NCBI RefSeq assembly: GCF_001700435.1 | Contig: NZ_LYPC01000014.1 | Location: forward strand, 1,105,276-1,169,275 | Length of the DNA stretch: 64,000 nucleotides | Reading direction: 5' to 3' | Source: Paenibacillus pectinilyticus | GTDB lineage: Bacteria; Bacillota; Bacilli; Paenibacillales; NBRC-103111 | In this document: positions 16,660 through 26,601 of the stretch, piece by piece | How positions within the stretch are numbered: position 1 is the first letter of the stretch | Layout: the number at the start of each line of letters is the position of its first letter | Translations under genes and position numbers: made by a program | Notes under the pieces: generated by a model | What the model was told of the DNA's origin: nothing | What the model saw: the letters and a program-made list of their open reading frames with translations, nothing else | The model's database searches: none

Positions 16660-18198
16660 ATGATCCGCATCATTGTCGTTGAAGATGAGAAAGCAATTCG
16701 TATTGGTATTGTAAGTATGATTGAACGTATGGACCTTGATGTCCAAGTGATAGGATCGTTCGGTAATGGCTTGGAGGCTGTACAGTTTCTAACCAAACAA
16801 GCCGTAGATGTCATCATCACGGATATTTCAATGCCGAGAATGGATGGCTTCGAGCTGGCTGAGTATGTCCGTCAGCATGATCCCGAAACCCATATTGTCA
16901 TCTTGAGCGGATACAATCAGTTTGATTATGTGCGCAATGCGCTTCGAAGCGGTGTCAGTGATTATTTGGTTAAGCCCGTGAATAAGAAAGAGCTCCACCA
17001 AGTGCTGTTAAAATGTATCGAGCACAAGGCGCAAGAGAGATTGCGTAAGAGCAAGAAGACGGATCTGCTGCTGCGAAGTTACTTAGTTGGCGAACTAAAG
17101 GCAGATCAACTGACACTGCTGTGGGATTCTTTCGTAACGTACCAGCAGCGAGAAATGCCTTGTGTATGTGTGGTAGGCAGCTTTAGCCACGCACCGACAG
17201 CATATGTTAAGCAGCGTGCATCTGCGCTTCATGCCGCTCCAGAAATCCTCGTATGCAGCCTCACGTCTAACCTTCAGATGCTAATTGTAGCAGGTATTTG
17301 GGACGCAGATGAAGAACCAGCCACAGCAAGCTATGAGCGAATAGCGTTAGTATTGGGATTGGAAAACGGGTGTCGCCTAGGCTTGTCAACGGTGATTACA
17401 CGCATGGAAGACTGGCCTAGAGGCTTCTCAGAAGCGATGTCGGCTTATTGCCAGTATTGGCATACGAATGGAAAGCAGACGGTGATCCACTATGAGGAGC
17501 CGAGCTATCCACGTTCCGAAATAACAGTCATGGTATCACTGATCGATGGCCTGTTACACAACACATCCAACTGGATGAATCCGGATGAACGTAAGAAATT
17601 AAAAGGGCATCTCTATCGGCGAGCAAAACGAATCGAGATTCGGTGGGAAGATTTGTGCCGCGTTTTGGGTTATTTACTTTATCAACTGCGCAGTCGCATG
17701 TCGGATGCCACGAACCGCACGTTCCATTCGCAAGGAGAATCAAGTGATCTGGACCTGCAAATAGGGGAACATGCTGCTATGTTGGACGCGATAGAGGATA
17801 TTTTTGGCAGGATTGATGCGATAGTAGCAGAGATGAACATGGAATCTGGTGCCTATGAGCGTAAGGTCGTGGGTACCGTGAAGAAAATCATCGATCAGGC
17901 TTATCATCGTGAGATTGAATTATCGGAGTTAGCGAATCAAGTGTATTTGACAGCGAATTATGTGAGTTTTCTTTTTCGCAAAGAAACAGGCATAACGATA
18001 ACCGAATACATTATGGAACTTCGCATCTCGAAGGCCAAGGAACTGCTGCTTACACAATTAGCGATGAAAACCTACGAGGTGGGTCAAGCGGTGGGGTATC
18101 CCGATGCGGCCTATTTTAATCGTTTATTTAAAAAGGTTGTCGGCACCACACCCCGTATGTATCGGGAACAAACGCATGTGTTGCACGTGCCGAACTAA
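16660..18198 (+). CDS. YesN-type response regulator with AraC DNA-binding domain
   Basis: 512 residues from the ATG at 16660, with GGTGGG 6 bases upstream; earlier in-frame ATGs fit the ribosome site less well. Receiver domain 1-120: acidic pocket E8-D9, phospho-acceptor D55 in ITDISMPRMDG, K105 in LVKPVNKKEL. A middle region of about 280 residues has no recognised motif, as in long YesN proteins. The last about 100 residues are two AraC helix-turn-helix motifs (ELSELANQVYLTANYVSFLFRK; YEVGQAVGYPDAAYFNRLFKK). No histidine kinase lies beside it; the nearest, at 27593, has its own regulator. It is flanked by two mannanase genes and probably controls them. Confidence 0.88.
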   Translation: MIRIIVVEDEKAIRIGIVSMIERMDLDVQVIGSFGNGLEAVQFLTKQAVDVIITDISMPRMDGFELAEYVRQHDPETHIVILSGYNQFDYVRNALRSGVSDYLVKPVNKKELHQVLLKCIEHKAQERLRKSKKTDLLLRSYLVGELKADQLTLLWDSFVTYQQREMPCVCVVGSFSHAPTAYVKQRASALHAAPEILVCSLTSNLQMLIVAGIWDADEEPATASYERIALVLGLENGCRLGLSTVITRMEDWPRGFSEAMSAYCQYWHTNGKQTVIHYEEPSYPRSEITVMVSLIDGLLHNTSNWMNPDERKKLKGHLYRRAKRIEIRWEDLCRVLGYLLYQLRSRMSDATNRTFHSQGESSDLDLQIGEHAAMLDAIEDIFGRIDAIVAEMNMESGAYERKVVGTVKKIIDQAYHREIELSELANQVYLTANYVSFLFRKETGITITEYIMELRISKAKELLLTQLAMKTYEVGQAVGYPDAAYFNRLFKKVVGTTPRMYREQTHVLHVPN

Positions 18199-18326
18199 AC
18201 TTTTTTGCTGTTCGATGCAGGATGGCAATGGAGTCCAAGAAAATGCCAAGCCAGTACATTTTATCCCTAATCCATCCCTCCTATAATTGAAATGAACCAA
18301 GATGTAGGATACAAGGGGGCGAATGT

Positions 18327-21300
18327 ATGCATTTGAAAAGCATGTGTGCGAAGCTAGTAGTTGCCATGCTAGTGGTGTCTATGGTCATAAGCGGTTTTAT
18401 AGGCACACCAATCATGAAAGCGGATTCAATTCCGGCGACAGTGCTGGGACATTTTATTACCCGGTCCGGTGATAAATTGATGGATGGCACCAGCGAATTT
18501 CGATTTATTGGGGCCAATGTGCCCACACTGACGATGGTGGAGGACGGTTATTGGCAGGTTCCGACGGAATGGGAGCAGCGTGATGCATTCAAGGCTTTGC
18601 AGCAAATGGGAGCTACAGCAACGAGAACGTATGTCATCTCTGTCAAAAAAGCGACGGATTATCCAGGTAGGATTCGGCACGTAGAAGCACCTGGGCAGTT
18701 CAATGAGCAAGCGTTCGTTGCGCTGGATCGCGCGCTCGCACTTGCGAATGAATACGGAATTCGTTTGATTATTCCCTTCGTGGATCAATACGAGTGGTGG
18801 GGCGGCATTGGCGAATATGCAGCTTTTCGCGGGAAGAACAAAGATGCATTCTGGACGGATACGACCATCAAGAACGACTTCAAGGCAACGATTAACTATG
18901 TGTTGAATCGCACTAATACCATTACAAATGTGAAATACAAAGATGATCCGGCCATTCTTGCTTGGGAAACAGGGAATGAATTAACGCCTCCAACCTCGGC
19001 ATGGACGACGGAAATAGGCACTTATATCAAAAGCCAAGATAATAACCATCTGCTTATCGATGGCAAATACGGGATCGATGCCAGTTCGTTGGAGGCAAGT
19101 TCACCTATCGATATCGTTAGCAATCATTATTACCCGAATCATTATGCTAGCTTTGCTTCGCAAGTAAGTCTCGATCGCGAGATGGCGAAAGGGAAAAAGC
19201 CCTTCTACGTAGGCGAATTCGGCTTTATACCTCAAACAGAGCTAACACCATTCTTAAACAATGTAGTTGAAAACGGTACCAGTGGAGCCCTGATTTGGAG
19301 TCTCCGGTATCACAGTGAGGATGGAGGCTTCTTCCGACATACGGAAGGGACCTATGGCGGCACCTTCTATGAAGCTTACAAATGGCCGGGCTTTCCGGCT
19401 GGTGAACAAAGTTTCCAGGAGTCTTCCGTGTTAAGTTTACTTCGAGATCAAGCATATGCAATCCGTGGCATTGCGAAACCTGCGCTGCCGGTTCCTGATG
19501 CACCTGTCATGCTGCCGATTAATACGGTGTCACGTATCGGCTGGCAAGGGTCAACAGGGGCAACGGCGTACACGGTGGAACGCTCCGTCTATGCGAATGG
19601 TCCTTGGGATATTGTCGGTGCACAGGTTTACGATGCAGCCAAGACGGATCTATTTGACGACATGACCTCGGTTACAGGAGCGACGTATTATTACCGGACG
19701 AAGGCAAGAAATACCGTTGGAGAATCCACGTATTCGCCTGTTGTAGGTCCTGTTATAGCAATACATGCGATACAAGATGAACTAATTGACTACAGTCACA
19801 TGTATCAATTCTCAACGGATTTGAAATTTACAACGGATGATCTGGATCCAGCCTTATTCGGAGGAGATCATTATCGACTCATGTTGCAGCCAAATGCAGT
19901 TGACCAATTCGTGGCATATGCTCTTCCAGCTACGCCAAGCCATTCAATCGAACTTCGCGGGTTATCCTTGAAGGTTTCTACATTCCGGCTTACAGCGAAT
20001 CCAACGAATGAGTTTAAGTTCTGGACTTCAGCAGATGGCATAACGTACACAGAACTTCAAGTTGAGAAAACGGATGCTGGAGGCGGCGAGTGGAGGAAGT
20101 TTGTGTATCACACGGACAGCTTGCCGGTGGATGCGAAATACTATAAAGTTACTTTCCCTGAGGGAGATGGAGAGTCTCAACTAGGAGATGTCGAAATCAC
20201 ATATAATCACACGAGTGGTGAAGCTTTGATCTATCAAGATCCGATTTCCAACATCGCAATTACGAATGGCGTTCTGACAGACGAGATGAATAATACGTTG
20301 AAAATGGCGGATCATACGACCAATCTGGGGTTCGAATCTGGCGGTGACTACTTCGACCATGATGAGAAACGATTAGTGCGAACCGCCAATACAGCCGAAT
20401 CCTTTGTCTATCAAACGGCAGGGGATATGAATTACTTTGTCATGACGACGTATGCTAGACAAGAACCAAGTGCCTATCGATTACCGAATTTTACTTTCCA
20501 GACTTCATCCGATGGTGAGCACTATAACGATGTGAATAATGTCGTTGTCAATGAGACGCCAGGTGAGGGATATTGGAGTCGGATGGTTTATACGGCCTAT
20601 ACATTGCCTGCGGGAACCAAATATGTGAAAATTATTTTCCCAATTGTGCCTGCTGAACATGCTGATCAGTCCTGGAACCCGCAAGTTGGGCGCATCCAGA
20701 TTGGTGTTGGTTCTGAGACACTAGAGCCGCCTATCATTAAAAAAAGTGATGTCATCGAGAATTTTGAGACATATACAGGATCAAATGACACGTTGAATCG
20801 TGCGTACACAGTGAACTCCTCTGGGTCAACACTTGCGCTATCCTTGGATGCAGAACACAAATCCGAAGGGAATTATGGCTTGAAGTTAACTTCCTCACTG
20901 AGTGAAGGTTGGGGTGGGATGGAGAAGCCAACAACCAATACGGATTGGTCGGGAAGCAGTGGAATTTCGTTCTGGGTTCTGCCTGCAGAGGTAGACACAG
21001 GGATTACGATTCAATTCAATGAGGGCAGTGCAACCAATGGGGAAGTCTGGAAGAAGGACATCCGTGTCTCGGGAAGTGAACCACAGCTTATTCAATTGCC
21101 ATTTAATCAATTTTATGTGGCAGATTGGTGGAAGAACTCTCATCTAGGTGTAGGCAATAATCAGGTTGATCTCTCATCCATCACCACATTCAGTATTAAT
21201 ATCGATGGTGCCAAAGGTGTGAATCGAACGCTATACTTCGATAATTTCAGCTTGTATAAATCGCCTGTCGTGGATACTTTCGAGAGCTACGGCGGGGACA

Positions 21301-24158
21301 ATACGAAATTAGGAACGCAATATAACCGTAATTCGGATGGTGACCCGATTACCGTTAGCTTGGATGCCGAACATAAACAGGCGGGAGATTATGGGCTTAA
21401 GCTCAACTTTGAAATGACTGCAGCCAAAGGGTATGCCGGTGTAACGAAATCTGTCGGCGGTGCGGATTGGTCTGCCTACAATGGACTTCAACTATGGATG
21501 CAGTCTGAGGAAGCAGGGCGAGGGGTTACGATCCAGGTGAAGGATGCTACCGGTGAGTATTGGGAAGCCAAATTGTTTGTAGACCATACAGATGGTGCTG
21601 TTGTGAAAATACCATTCGGCGCCTTCCATTTGGCGGGATGGCAAAATGTAACGACGGATGGCATACTGGACCTCAATGCTATGAAGGAATTTTCCATTTA
21701 TGTAGATCGGGGATCGATCGGCAACGGTGCTGGAACGCTTTATGTCGATGATATTCAAGCGGCATCGATCCAAGATATCGACAATTTTGACTATTATTCG
21801 TCTTCCTCTGTGGTGCAAGCCGATTATGTGGCTGATTCATGGGGAGATACAATTACGGCTGCGTTGGAAAATGAAACGAAGCAAGCCGGCAGTCATGCAT
21901 TGAAACTCAGCTACCAGCTAACGGATGCAAAAGGCTATGCGGGCGTGATTCGAACGCTCGGCAAGATGGATTGGAGCAAAGGCGGCAACGCGATGTCTTT
22001 CTGGATGAAGTCAGCTGCTGTCGGGCATGGTCTTACGTTCCAGTTGACAGAGCGTGATGGCGACATTTGGGAAGCGCAGACGATCATATCGAGTACAGAT
22101 GCGCGTGTTGTACAAATTCCTTTCGGTGGATTCGCCCGGAATCAAACATGGTCACGAGGCGATGGCAAGCTCAATCGAGCAGAGATTGCATCCTACGCTA
22201 TTTTTGTGAATAAGGGAGCGGGGCAAGCCGGAGCGAATACCATTTATATCGATTCCATCAGGATTGATCAAGTGCCTACGCTAGAGGATTTTGACTACTA
22301 TGGCAGTGGGGAACTCGTATTAGGAGGCGCATATTCAACGAATCCATATGGCGGTACGGTCACGTTGACGCCCGATGCAGCTTTCAAAGAAGCCGGGCCT
22401 TATGGTGGTAAGTATGTGTATGAACTAACGGATACACGCAATTTTGCCGGTGTGAACAAACAGCTCGGTGCGATGGATTGGCGTGACTATGAAGGTATCC
22501 GGTTTTGGTTGAAAAAGGACGCCTCCAACCGGAAGCTGACGATCCAGTTTCTAGAGTCAGACGGATCAGCGTGGGAATCCTACCTTGCTTTAACGGATGA
22601 TAAAGCAGGCATAGTCAAAATGAAATTCAGTGATTTTGTCAGGGCGCCGTGGAGTACGAATGGGAATGCTGTGATGGATCTAGATGCCGTCAAAGAATTT
22701 TCGATTTATATCAATCAGGAGAATGGTGCGATCGGTAAGAGCACATTGTATTTCGATACGATTAAGGTATATAAGGCAGGGGAAGAGCCTGACCCCGAAA
22801 CAGATCCAGGTACTGATCCAGGCACAGATCCAGGTACAGATCCAGGTACAGGACAAACGCCTGATCTAGTTATTCCAGCGCCAAGCGTAGTTGAACATAC
22901 GAATCAAATTGAACTTACGGCAGGTTCTTGGAAACTCCAAACGATCACAAATGTTTCAGGGAAAAAGGTCAAGCAAGCAATTGTTCAAGATGATGATTTG
23001 AATCAGGCGTTGCTGCTCCTGACGAAGAAAGAGCAAGGAACACCGATTGTGCTGACGTACAGCTCCGCAGACATCGAAGAGATCGTTATACCGAGTGGGG
23101 TATTGGCAGATGCACTTAAAGCCAATCCTGATTCCTTCGCGCATACGGTCATTACGCTTACGAACGAGATTGGCTCGTATTCCCTTCCGCTTAACATCGT
23201 GGCTAATCCTGCCGTTGTGAAAGCTATAGGGGCAGATGCACAGGATGCTGAGCTGCATATTGCGATCTCACCTGTGACAACGGAGCAAGCTGAGTTGGTA
23301 GCAGCTGCTGCCAAAGCCCATGGAGCAACGCTCATCGGTCAGCCGATTTCCTTCCGCTTGCTCGTTGAACATGGCGGACAGCAAACGGAGATAGACAACT
23401 TCGGATCCTTGTTCATCAATCGAAGTATCCGTATTGTCGATCCTACTGATCTGTCGACAGCCACCGTTGTGGTATTCGATGAATCCACAGGTACATTGAC
23501 GTTCGTACCTGCCACATTCCAACAGCAGGAAGGTAAACAAGAAGCCGTTATCAGCAGAAACGGCAATAGTGTCTATGCGGTCTTAACGCATCAGTCGTCA
23601 TTCACAGATGTGCCAGCCGCGCATTGGGCGAAATCTGCGATTGACACCCTTGCGTCCAAGTTTCTGCTCAATGGGATCACGGATACCACTTTCGCACCGA
23701 ATCGCGCCGTCACCCGAGCGGAGTTTACAACGATGCTGGTGAAAGCGATGGGAATCGTGCCAAGCGGCAGCGCCTCAGCGATATTTACCGATGTAGCTGC
23801 GCAAGATTGGTATGCACCTGCGATTCGAGCTGCGCATGAATTGGGCATTGTGGATGGCTTTGCCGACCACAGCTTCCAGCCGAATGCGACCATCACCAGA
23901 GAGCAGATGGCCGTCATGCTCGGCCGAGCACTAGGGTTAACGCAGTTAACCCAAACGGTGAAACCGGCTGCGACACTCGCATATACGGATGCGTCCAACG
24001 TATCCGCTTGGGCGGAGGCATCAATCCGCCTGGCAACGGCCGTTGGCTTGCTAAGTGGGAATCCGGACGGTTCTTTCCGACCGCAAGCCAATGCTACGCG
24101 AGCAGAGGCAGCTGCTGTCTTCTATAATCTGCTGCACAAGTTAGGCAGTGTTAAGTAG
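18327..24158 (+). CDS. SLH-anchored multidomain GH5-type mannanase
   Basis: 1943 residues. Signal peptide about 1-32. GH5 domain about 40-385, related to the neighbouring mannanase, with acid/base E218 (WETGNELT) and nucleophile E297 (VGEFGF). Then an Fn3-like domain (390-480); two beta-sandwich, discoidin-like domains (about 490-630 and 640-800); four related CBM modules (about 808-977, 980-1145, 1148-1315, 1317-1487), each opening with a (E/D)(N/D/T)F(E/D)xY motif; an Asp-Pro-Gly-Thr linker (about 1490-1515); an uncharacterised domain (1516-1755); and three S-layer-homology repeats (1757-1943; FTDVPAAHWA, ITRAEF-type motifs). AAGGGGG lies 7 bases before the ATG. The SLH repeats should hold the enzyme on the cell-wall secondary polymer. 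Confidence 0.88.
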   Translation: MHLKSMCAKLVVAMLVVSMVISGFIGTPIMKADSIPATVLGHFITRSGDKLMDGTSEFRFIGANVPTLTMVEDGYWQVPTEWEQRDAFKALQQMGATATRTYVISVKKATDYPGRIRHVEAPGQFNEQAFVALDRALALANEYGIRLIIPFVDQYEWWGGIGEYAAFRGKNKDAFWTDTTIKNDFKATINYVLNRTNTITNVKYKDDPAILAWETGNELTPPTSAWTTEIGTYIKSQDNNHLLIDGKYGIDASSLEASSPIDIVSNHYYPNHYASFASQVSLDREMAKGKKPFYVGEFGFIPQTELTPFLNNVVENGTSGALIWSLRYHSEDGGFFRHTEGTYGGTFYEAYKWPGFPAGEQSFQESSVLSLLRDQAYAIRGIAKPALPVPDAPVMLPINTVSRIGWQGSTGATAYTVERSVYANGPWDIVGAQVYDAAKTDLFDDMTSVTGATYYYRTKARNTVGESTYSPVVGPVIAIHAIQDELIDYSHMYQFSTDLKFTTDDLDPALFGGDHYRLMLQPNAVDQFVAYALPATPSHSIELRGLSLKVSTFRLTANPTNEFKFWTSADGITYTELQVEKTDAGGGEWRKFVYHTDSLPVDAKYYKVTFPEGDGESQLGDVEITYNHTSGEALIYQDPISNIAITNGVLTDEMNNTLKMADHTTNLGFESGGDYFDHDEKRLVRTANTAESFVYQTAGDMNYFVMTTYARQEPSAYRLPNFTFQTSSDGEHYNDVNNVVVNETPGEGYWSRMVYTAYTLPAGTKYVKIIFPIVPAEHADQSWNPQVGRIQIGVGSETLEPPIIKKSDVIENFETYTGSNDTLNRAYTVNSSGSTLALSLDAEHKSEGNYGLKLTSSLSEGWGGMEKPTTNTDWSGSSGISFWVLPAEVDTGITIQFNEGSATNGEVWKKDIRVSGSEPQLIQLPFNQFYVADWWKNSHLGVGNNQVDLSSITTFSINIDGAKGVNRTLYFDNFSLYKSPVVDTFESYGGDNTKLGTQYNRNSDGDPITVSLDAEHKQAGDYGLKLNFEMTAAKGYAGVTKSVGGADWSAYNGLQLWMQSEEAGRGVTIQVKDATGEYWEAKLFVDHTDGAVVKIPFGAFHLAGWQNVTTDGILDLNAMKEFSIYVDRGSIGNGAGTLYVDDIQAASIQDIDNFDYYSSSSVVQADYVADSWGDTITAALENETKQAGSHALKLSYQLTDAKGYAGVIRTLGKMDWSKGGNAMSFWMKSAAVGHGLTFQLTERDGDIWEAQTIISSTDARVVQIPFGGFARNQTWSRGDGKLNRAEIASYAIFVNKGAGQAGANTIYIDSIRIDQVPTLEDFDYYGSGELVLGGAYSTNPYGGTVTLTPDAAFKEAGPYGGKYVYELTDTRNFAGVNKQLGAMDWRDYEGIRFWLKKDASNRKLTIQFLESDGSAWESYLALTDDKAGIVKMKFSDFVRAPWSTNGNAVMDLDAVKEFSIYINQENGAIGKSTLYFDTIKVYKAGEEPDPETDPGTDPGTDPGTDPGTGQTPDLVIPAPSVVEHTNQIELTAGSWKLQTITNVSGKKVKQAIVQDDDLNQALLLLTKKEQGTPIVLTYSSADIEEIVIPSGVLADALKANPDSFAHTVITLTNEIGSYSLPLNIVANPAVVKAIGADAQDAELHIAISPVTTEQAELVAAAAKAHGATLIGQPISFRLLVEHGGQQTEIDNFGSLFINRSIRIVDPTDLSTATVVVFDESTGTLTFVPATFQQQEGKQEAVISRNGNSVYAVLTHQSSFTDVPAAHWAKSAIDTLASKFLLNGITDTTFAPNRAVTRAEFTTMLVKAMGIVPSGSASAIFTDVAAQDWYAPAIRAAHELGIVDGFADHSFQPNATITREQMAVMLGRALGLTQLTQTVKPAATLAYTDASNVSAWAEASIRLATAVGLLSGNPDGSFRPQANATRAEAAAVFYNLLHKLGSVK

Positions 24159-24164
24159 GTCAAT

Positions 24165-24182
24165 GGGGGGCTTCGGCCCCCG
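24165..24182 (+). terminator. GC-rich terminator hairpin
   Basis: GGGGGGC-TTCG-GCCCCC, a very stable UUCG tetraloop hairpin 7 bases after the stop of the SLH protein gene. The T-run after it is short (GTTTCC). Confidence 0.65.
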
Positions 24183-24245
24183 TTTCCGAATCACTTTTCC
24201 ACAGAAAAGTGGAAATACAGTACAAGGAAAAACAAATGCGTGCCA

Positions 24246-24295
24246 TTTTACTCGAAGTATGGGCGTTTTATAATGAAATTGTAAGCGCTACACAA
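24246..24295 (+). promoter_or_regulatory. Promoter and cre-like site before the sugar importer
   Basis: TTTTAC (24246-24251), 17 bases, TATAAT (24269-24274), then TTGTAAGCGCTACACAA at 24279-24295. The AAGCGCT core is that of a CcpA cre site, though the right arm is one base short of perfect symmetry. It lies just past the predicted transcription start, where CcpA would block elongation. It resembles the site at 13692 before the mannanase gene. Confidence 0.55.
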
Positions 24296-24318
24296 ACTAG
24301 TTCATTGGGGGAAATAAG

Positions 24319-25644
24319 ATGAAGAAGACATTAGTAGCCACAACATCGATTTGTTTATTAGCGACTTTACTTGCAGCATGCGGATCGGATACAACGACAA
24401 CGACGACCAGCTCATCGCCAGATACCAAAGCCACGGCAGCGCCAACGGCTGCGGCAGCGACCGAAGCACCGAAAACAGCCAATGCGAATGATGATATTAA
24501 AGGCAAAATTGTATTTGCCACGAATCGGACGGACTTAATTGATACGAAGCTGAAAGAGTATCGTGAAGCCTTCAAGAAAAAATTCCCGAATGCAGACGTT
24601 GAGTTTGAAGCGGTGAAGGATTATGAAGCCGCTATCAAATTGCGCATGGCAACAGCGGATATGCCGGACGTCATTCTAATTCCGAACATTCCGAATGCGC
24701 AGCTGCCTGATTATTTTGCCCCACTGGATGATCTCGGCTTGAATGATAAAATTCGCTTTAAAGACTACAAAGCTGCGAACGGTAACACATATGGACTCGT
24801 GACAGGCGGTTCCACAACAGGAATTGTGTATAACAAGAAAGCATTCGCGGACGCTGGCATTACATCCTTACCGAAGACGCTTGATGAATTCTATGCGGCA
24901 TCCGACAAGCTGAAAGCGAAGGGGATTGTGCCTCTTGCAACAAACTACAAGGATAAATGGCCACTGTACACTTGGCAGCACGTCGCTGTTGCGATGTCCG
25001 GCAATCCGAACTTCTGGAACGATCGCATCAAGCAGGATAACGCTTTTGACCCGAATGGCGCATTTGCTAAGTCCCTAGGTATTCTCAAGACGATGATCAG
25101 CAAAGGTTACGTGGAGAAAGACATCAACTCCTCTAACTGGGAGCAGTCTAAGAAAGATGTAGCATCAGGCAAAATGGCGATGTATCTATTGCCGAACTGG
25201 GTGATTCCGCAAGTGATTGAAAATGGCACGGATAGCGCCAATGTCGGCTTCTTCCCAATGCCTTTCGATAACTCTGGCAAGCTGACAACGTTACTGACAC
25301 CTGATTATTTCTATGCCGTTAGTAAAAACAGCAAAAACCTTAAAACAGCCAAAGCCTTTGTTAAATGGTTAATCGAAGATTCCGGCTATGATGATTTCGC
25401 GGGCTTCATTCCATCTCTGAAGGATAAGAAGTCCTCCATTACTCAATTGTCTGATTTCCTTGCTACGAAGGATCTGAATTTTGTGGAAATCGCAGCGGAT
25501 AACAGCGATGCTATGGCAATTCAAAACAAAGCGCAAATCGATTTGAATGACATCGCACAAGAGGTAGCCGTAACTGACGTTGCCAAAGTATTTGATAAAT
25601 ACAACAAGAAGTGGGAAGAAGCGAAAAAGGCGCTCGGCAAATAA
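24319..25644 (+). CDS. Sugar ABC transporter substrate-binding lipoprotein
   Basis: 441 residues. Lipoprotein signal with lipobox LAAC (C21), then a Thr/Ser/Ala/Pro-rich tether to about residue 58. The mature domain (KIVFATNRTDL, ADMPDVILIPN, TGIVYNKKAFADAGI, and FVKWLIEDSG near the end) is a family-1 extracellular solute-binding protein of CUT1 importers. It captures an oligosaccharide outside the membrane and passes it to the two permeases downstream. An ATG with GGGGGAAA upstream is used. Position after two mannanases suggests manno-oligosaccharides, by inference. The ATPase is missing here; a shared MsmX-type ATPase elsewhere is usual for this class. Confidence 0.92.
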   Translation: MKKTLVATTSICLLATLLAACGSDTTTTTTSSSPDTKATAAPTAAAATEAPKTANANDDIKGKIVFATNRTDLIDTKLKEYREAFKKKFPNADVEFEAVKDYEAAIKLRMATADMPDVILIPNIPNAQLPDYFAPLDDLGLNDKIRFKDYKAANGNTYGLVTGGSTTGIVYNKKAFADAGITSLPKTLDEFYAASDKLKAKGIVPLATNYKDKWPLYTWQHVAVAMSGNPNFWNDRIKQDNAFDPNGAFAKSLGILKTMISKGYVEKDINSSNWEQSKKDVASGKMAMYLLPNWVIPQVIENGTDSANVGFFPMPFDNSGKLTTLLTPDYFYAVSKNSKNLKTAKAFVKWLIEDSGYDDFAGFIPSLKDKKSSITQLSDFLATKDLNFVEIAADNSDAMAIQNKAQIDLNDIAQEVAVTDVAKVFDKYNKKWEEAKKALGK

Positions 25645-25727
25645 GCCTGTAACGTATGAGGGGGCTGAGTGAGATGTATGAATCATTCAGTCCTCTTTCT
25701 CAAATTAAAGAGCAATGAGGTATGGAG

Positions 25728-26597
25728 ATGAGCTACCAACAACAAAAAATATCTTTGATCGTATCCTTCTTGATCGTGCCGCTTGTGCTGCTTCTGACGT
25801 TTACTTATTATCCGGCGATGAGGCTCATTTATCTAAGCTTTACCTCTTGGGATGGATTGACACCAGTCAAAACTTGGATTGGTTTCCGTAACTATAAAGA
25901 TATTATGGGGAATCACGAGGTTTTCTATATCTTCCTCCATAATGTGGCTTACTTTGTAGGCGGAATTGTGCAAAATGTGATTGCTTTCTTCTTCGCTGTA
26001 CTGTTGAACAGTAAATTGAAAGGCCGGAATGCGTTTCGCACCATCTTATTCTTGCCCTACATTATGAATGGGGTCGCTGTAGCGTTCATGTTCGGCTATG
26101 TTTTTGACACCAACACAGGCTCCTTAAATTATTTTCTGCATCTCTTGGGTATTGACCCGATATCTTGGCTAGGCAAGCCTGGTCTCGTTAACGTATCATT
26201 GGCTTCCATCTCAGCTTGGAAGTTCATGGGTTTCAACATGGTTGTTTACTTGGGTGCTTTGCAATCACTGCCGGAAGACCTTTTTGAAGCAGCTAAAATG
26301 GATGGTGCACGAAGGCTTCAAGTGCTGCGCTATATTACATTGCCTGGTATGAGGAAAATTATCGAGCTTAATCTGTTTCTGACTGTTATAGGGGCATTGG
26401 AAGTGTTCGACCTCCCCTTCGTCCTCACCAAAGGCGGCCCGTTGGCTGCCAGTAAAACGTATGTTCAGCAAACAGTGGAGACCGCGTTTCAATATAATAA
26501 CTTTGGACTCGCGTCAGCGATGAGTGTGATGCTCATGATCGTCGTCATCGTTGTCGTAACCGCACAGCGTAGAATTGTCGGAGGAAAGGAGGAGTGA
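25728..26597 (+). CDS. Sugar ABC transporter permease, MalF type
   Basis: 289 residues from the second in-frame ATG (25728), which has GAGG at a proper 7-base distance; the ATG at 25722 overlaps the ribosome site. Six hydrophobic segments and the EAA loop (EAAKMDGARRLQVLRYITLP, near residues 188-207) identify a CUT1 permease. It starts 84 bases after the binding-protein gene, and the next permease follows with 4 bases between, so the three form one operon. Confidence 0.9.
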   Translation: MSYQQQKISLIVSFLIVPLVLLLTFTYYPAMRLIYLSFTSWDGLTPVKTWIGFRNYKDIMGNHEVFYIFLHNVAYFVGGIVQNVIAFFFAVLLNSKLKGRNAFRTILFLPYIMNGVAVAFMFGYVFDTNTGSLNYFLHLLGIDPISWLGKPGLVNVSLASISAWKFMGFNMVVYLGALQSLPEDLFEAAKMDGARRLQVLRYITLPGMRKIIELNLFLTVIGALEVFDLPFVLTKGGPLAASKTYVQQTVETAFQYNNFGLASAMSVMLMIVVIVVVTAQRRIVGGKEE

Positions 26598-26601
26598 CCC
26601 C

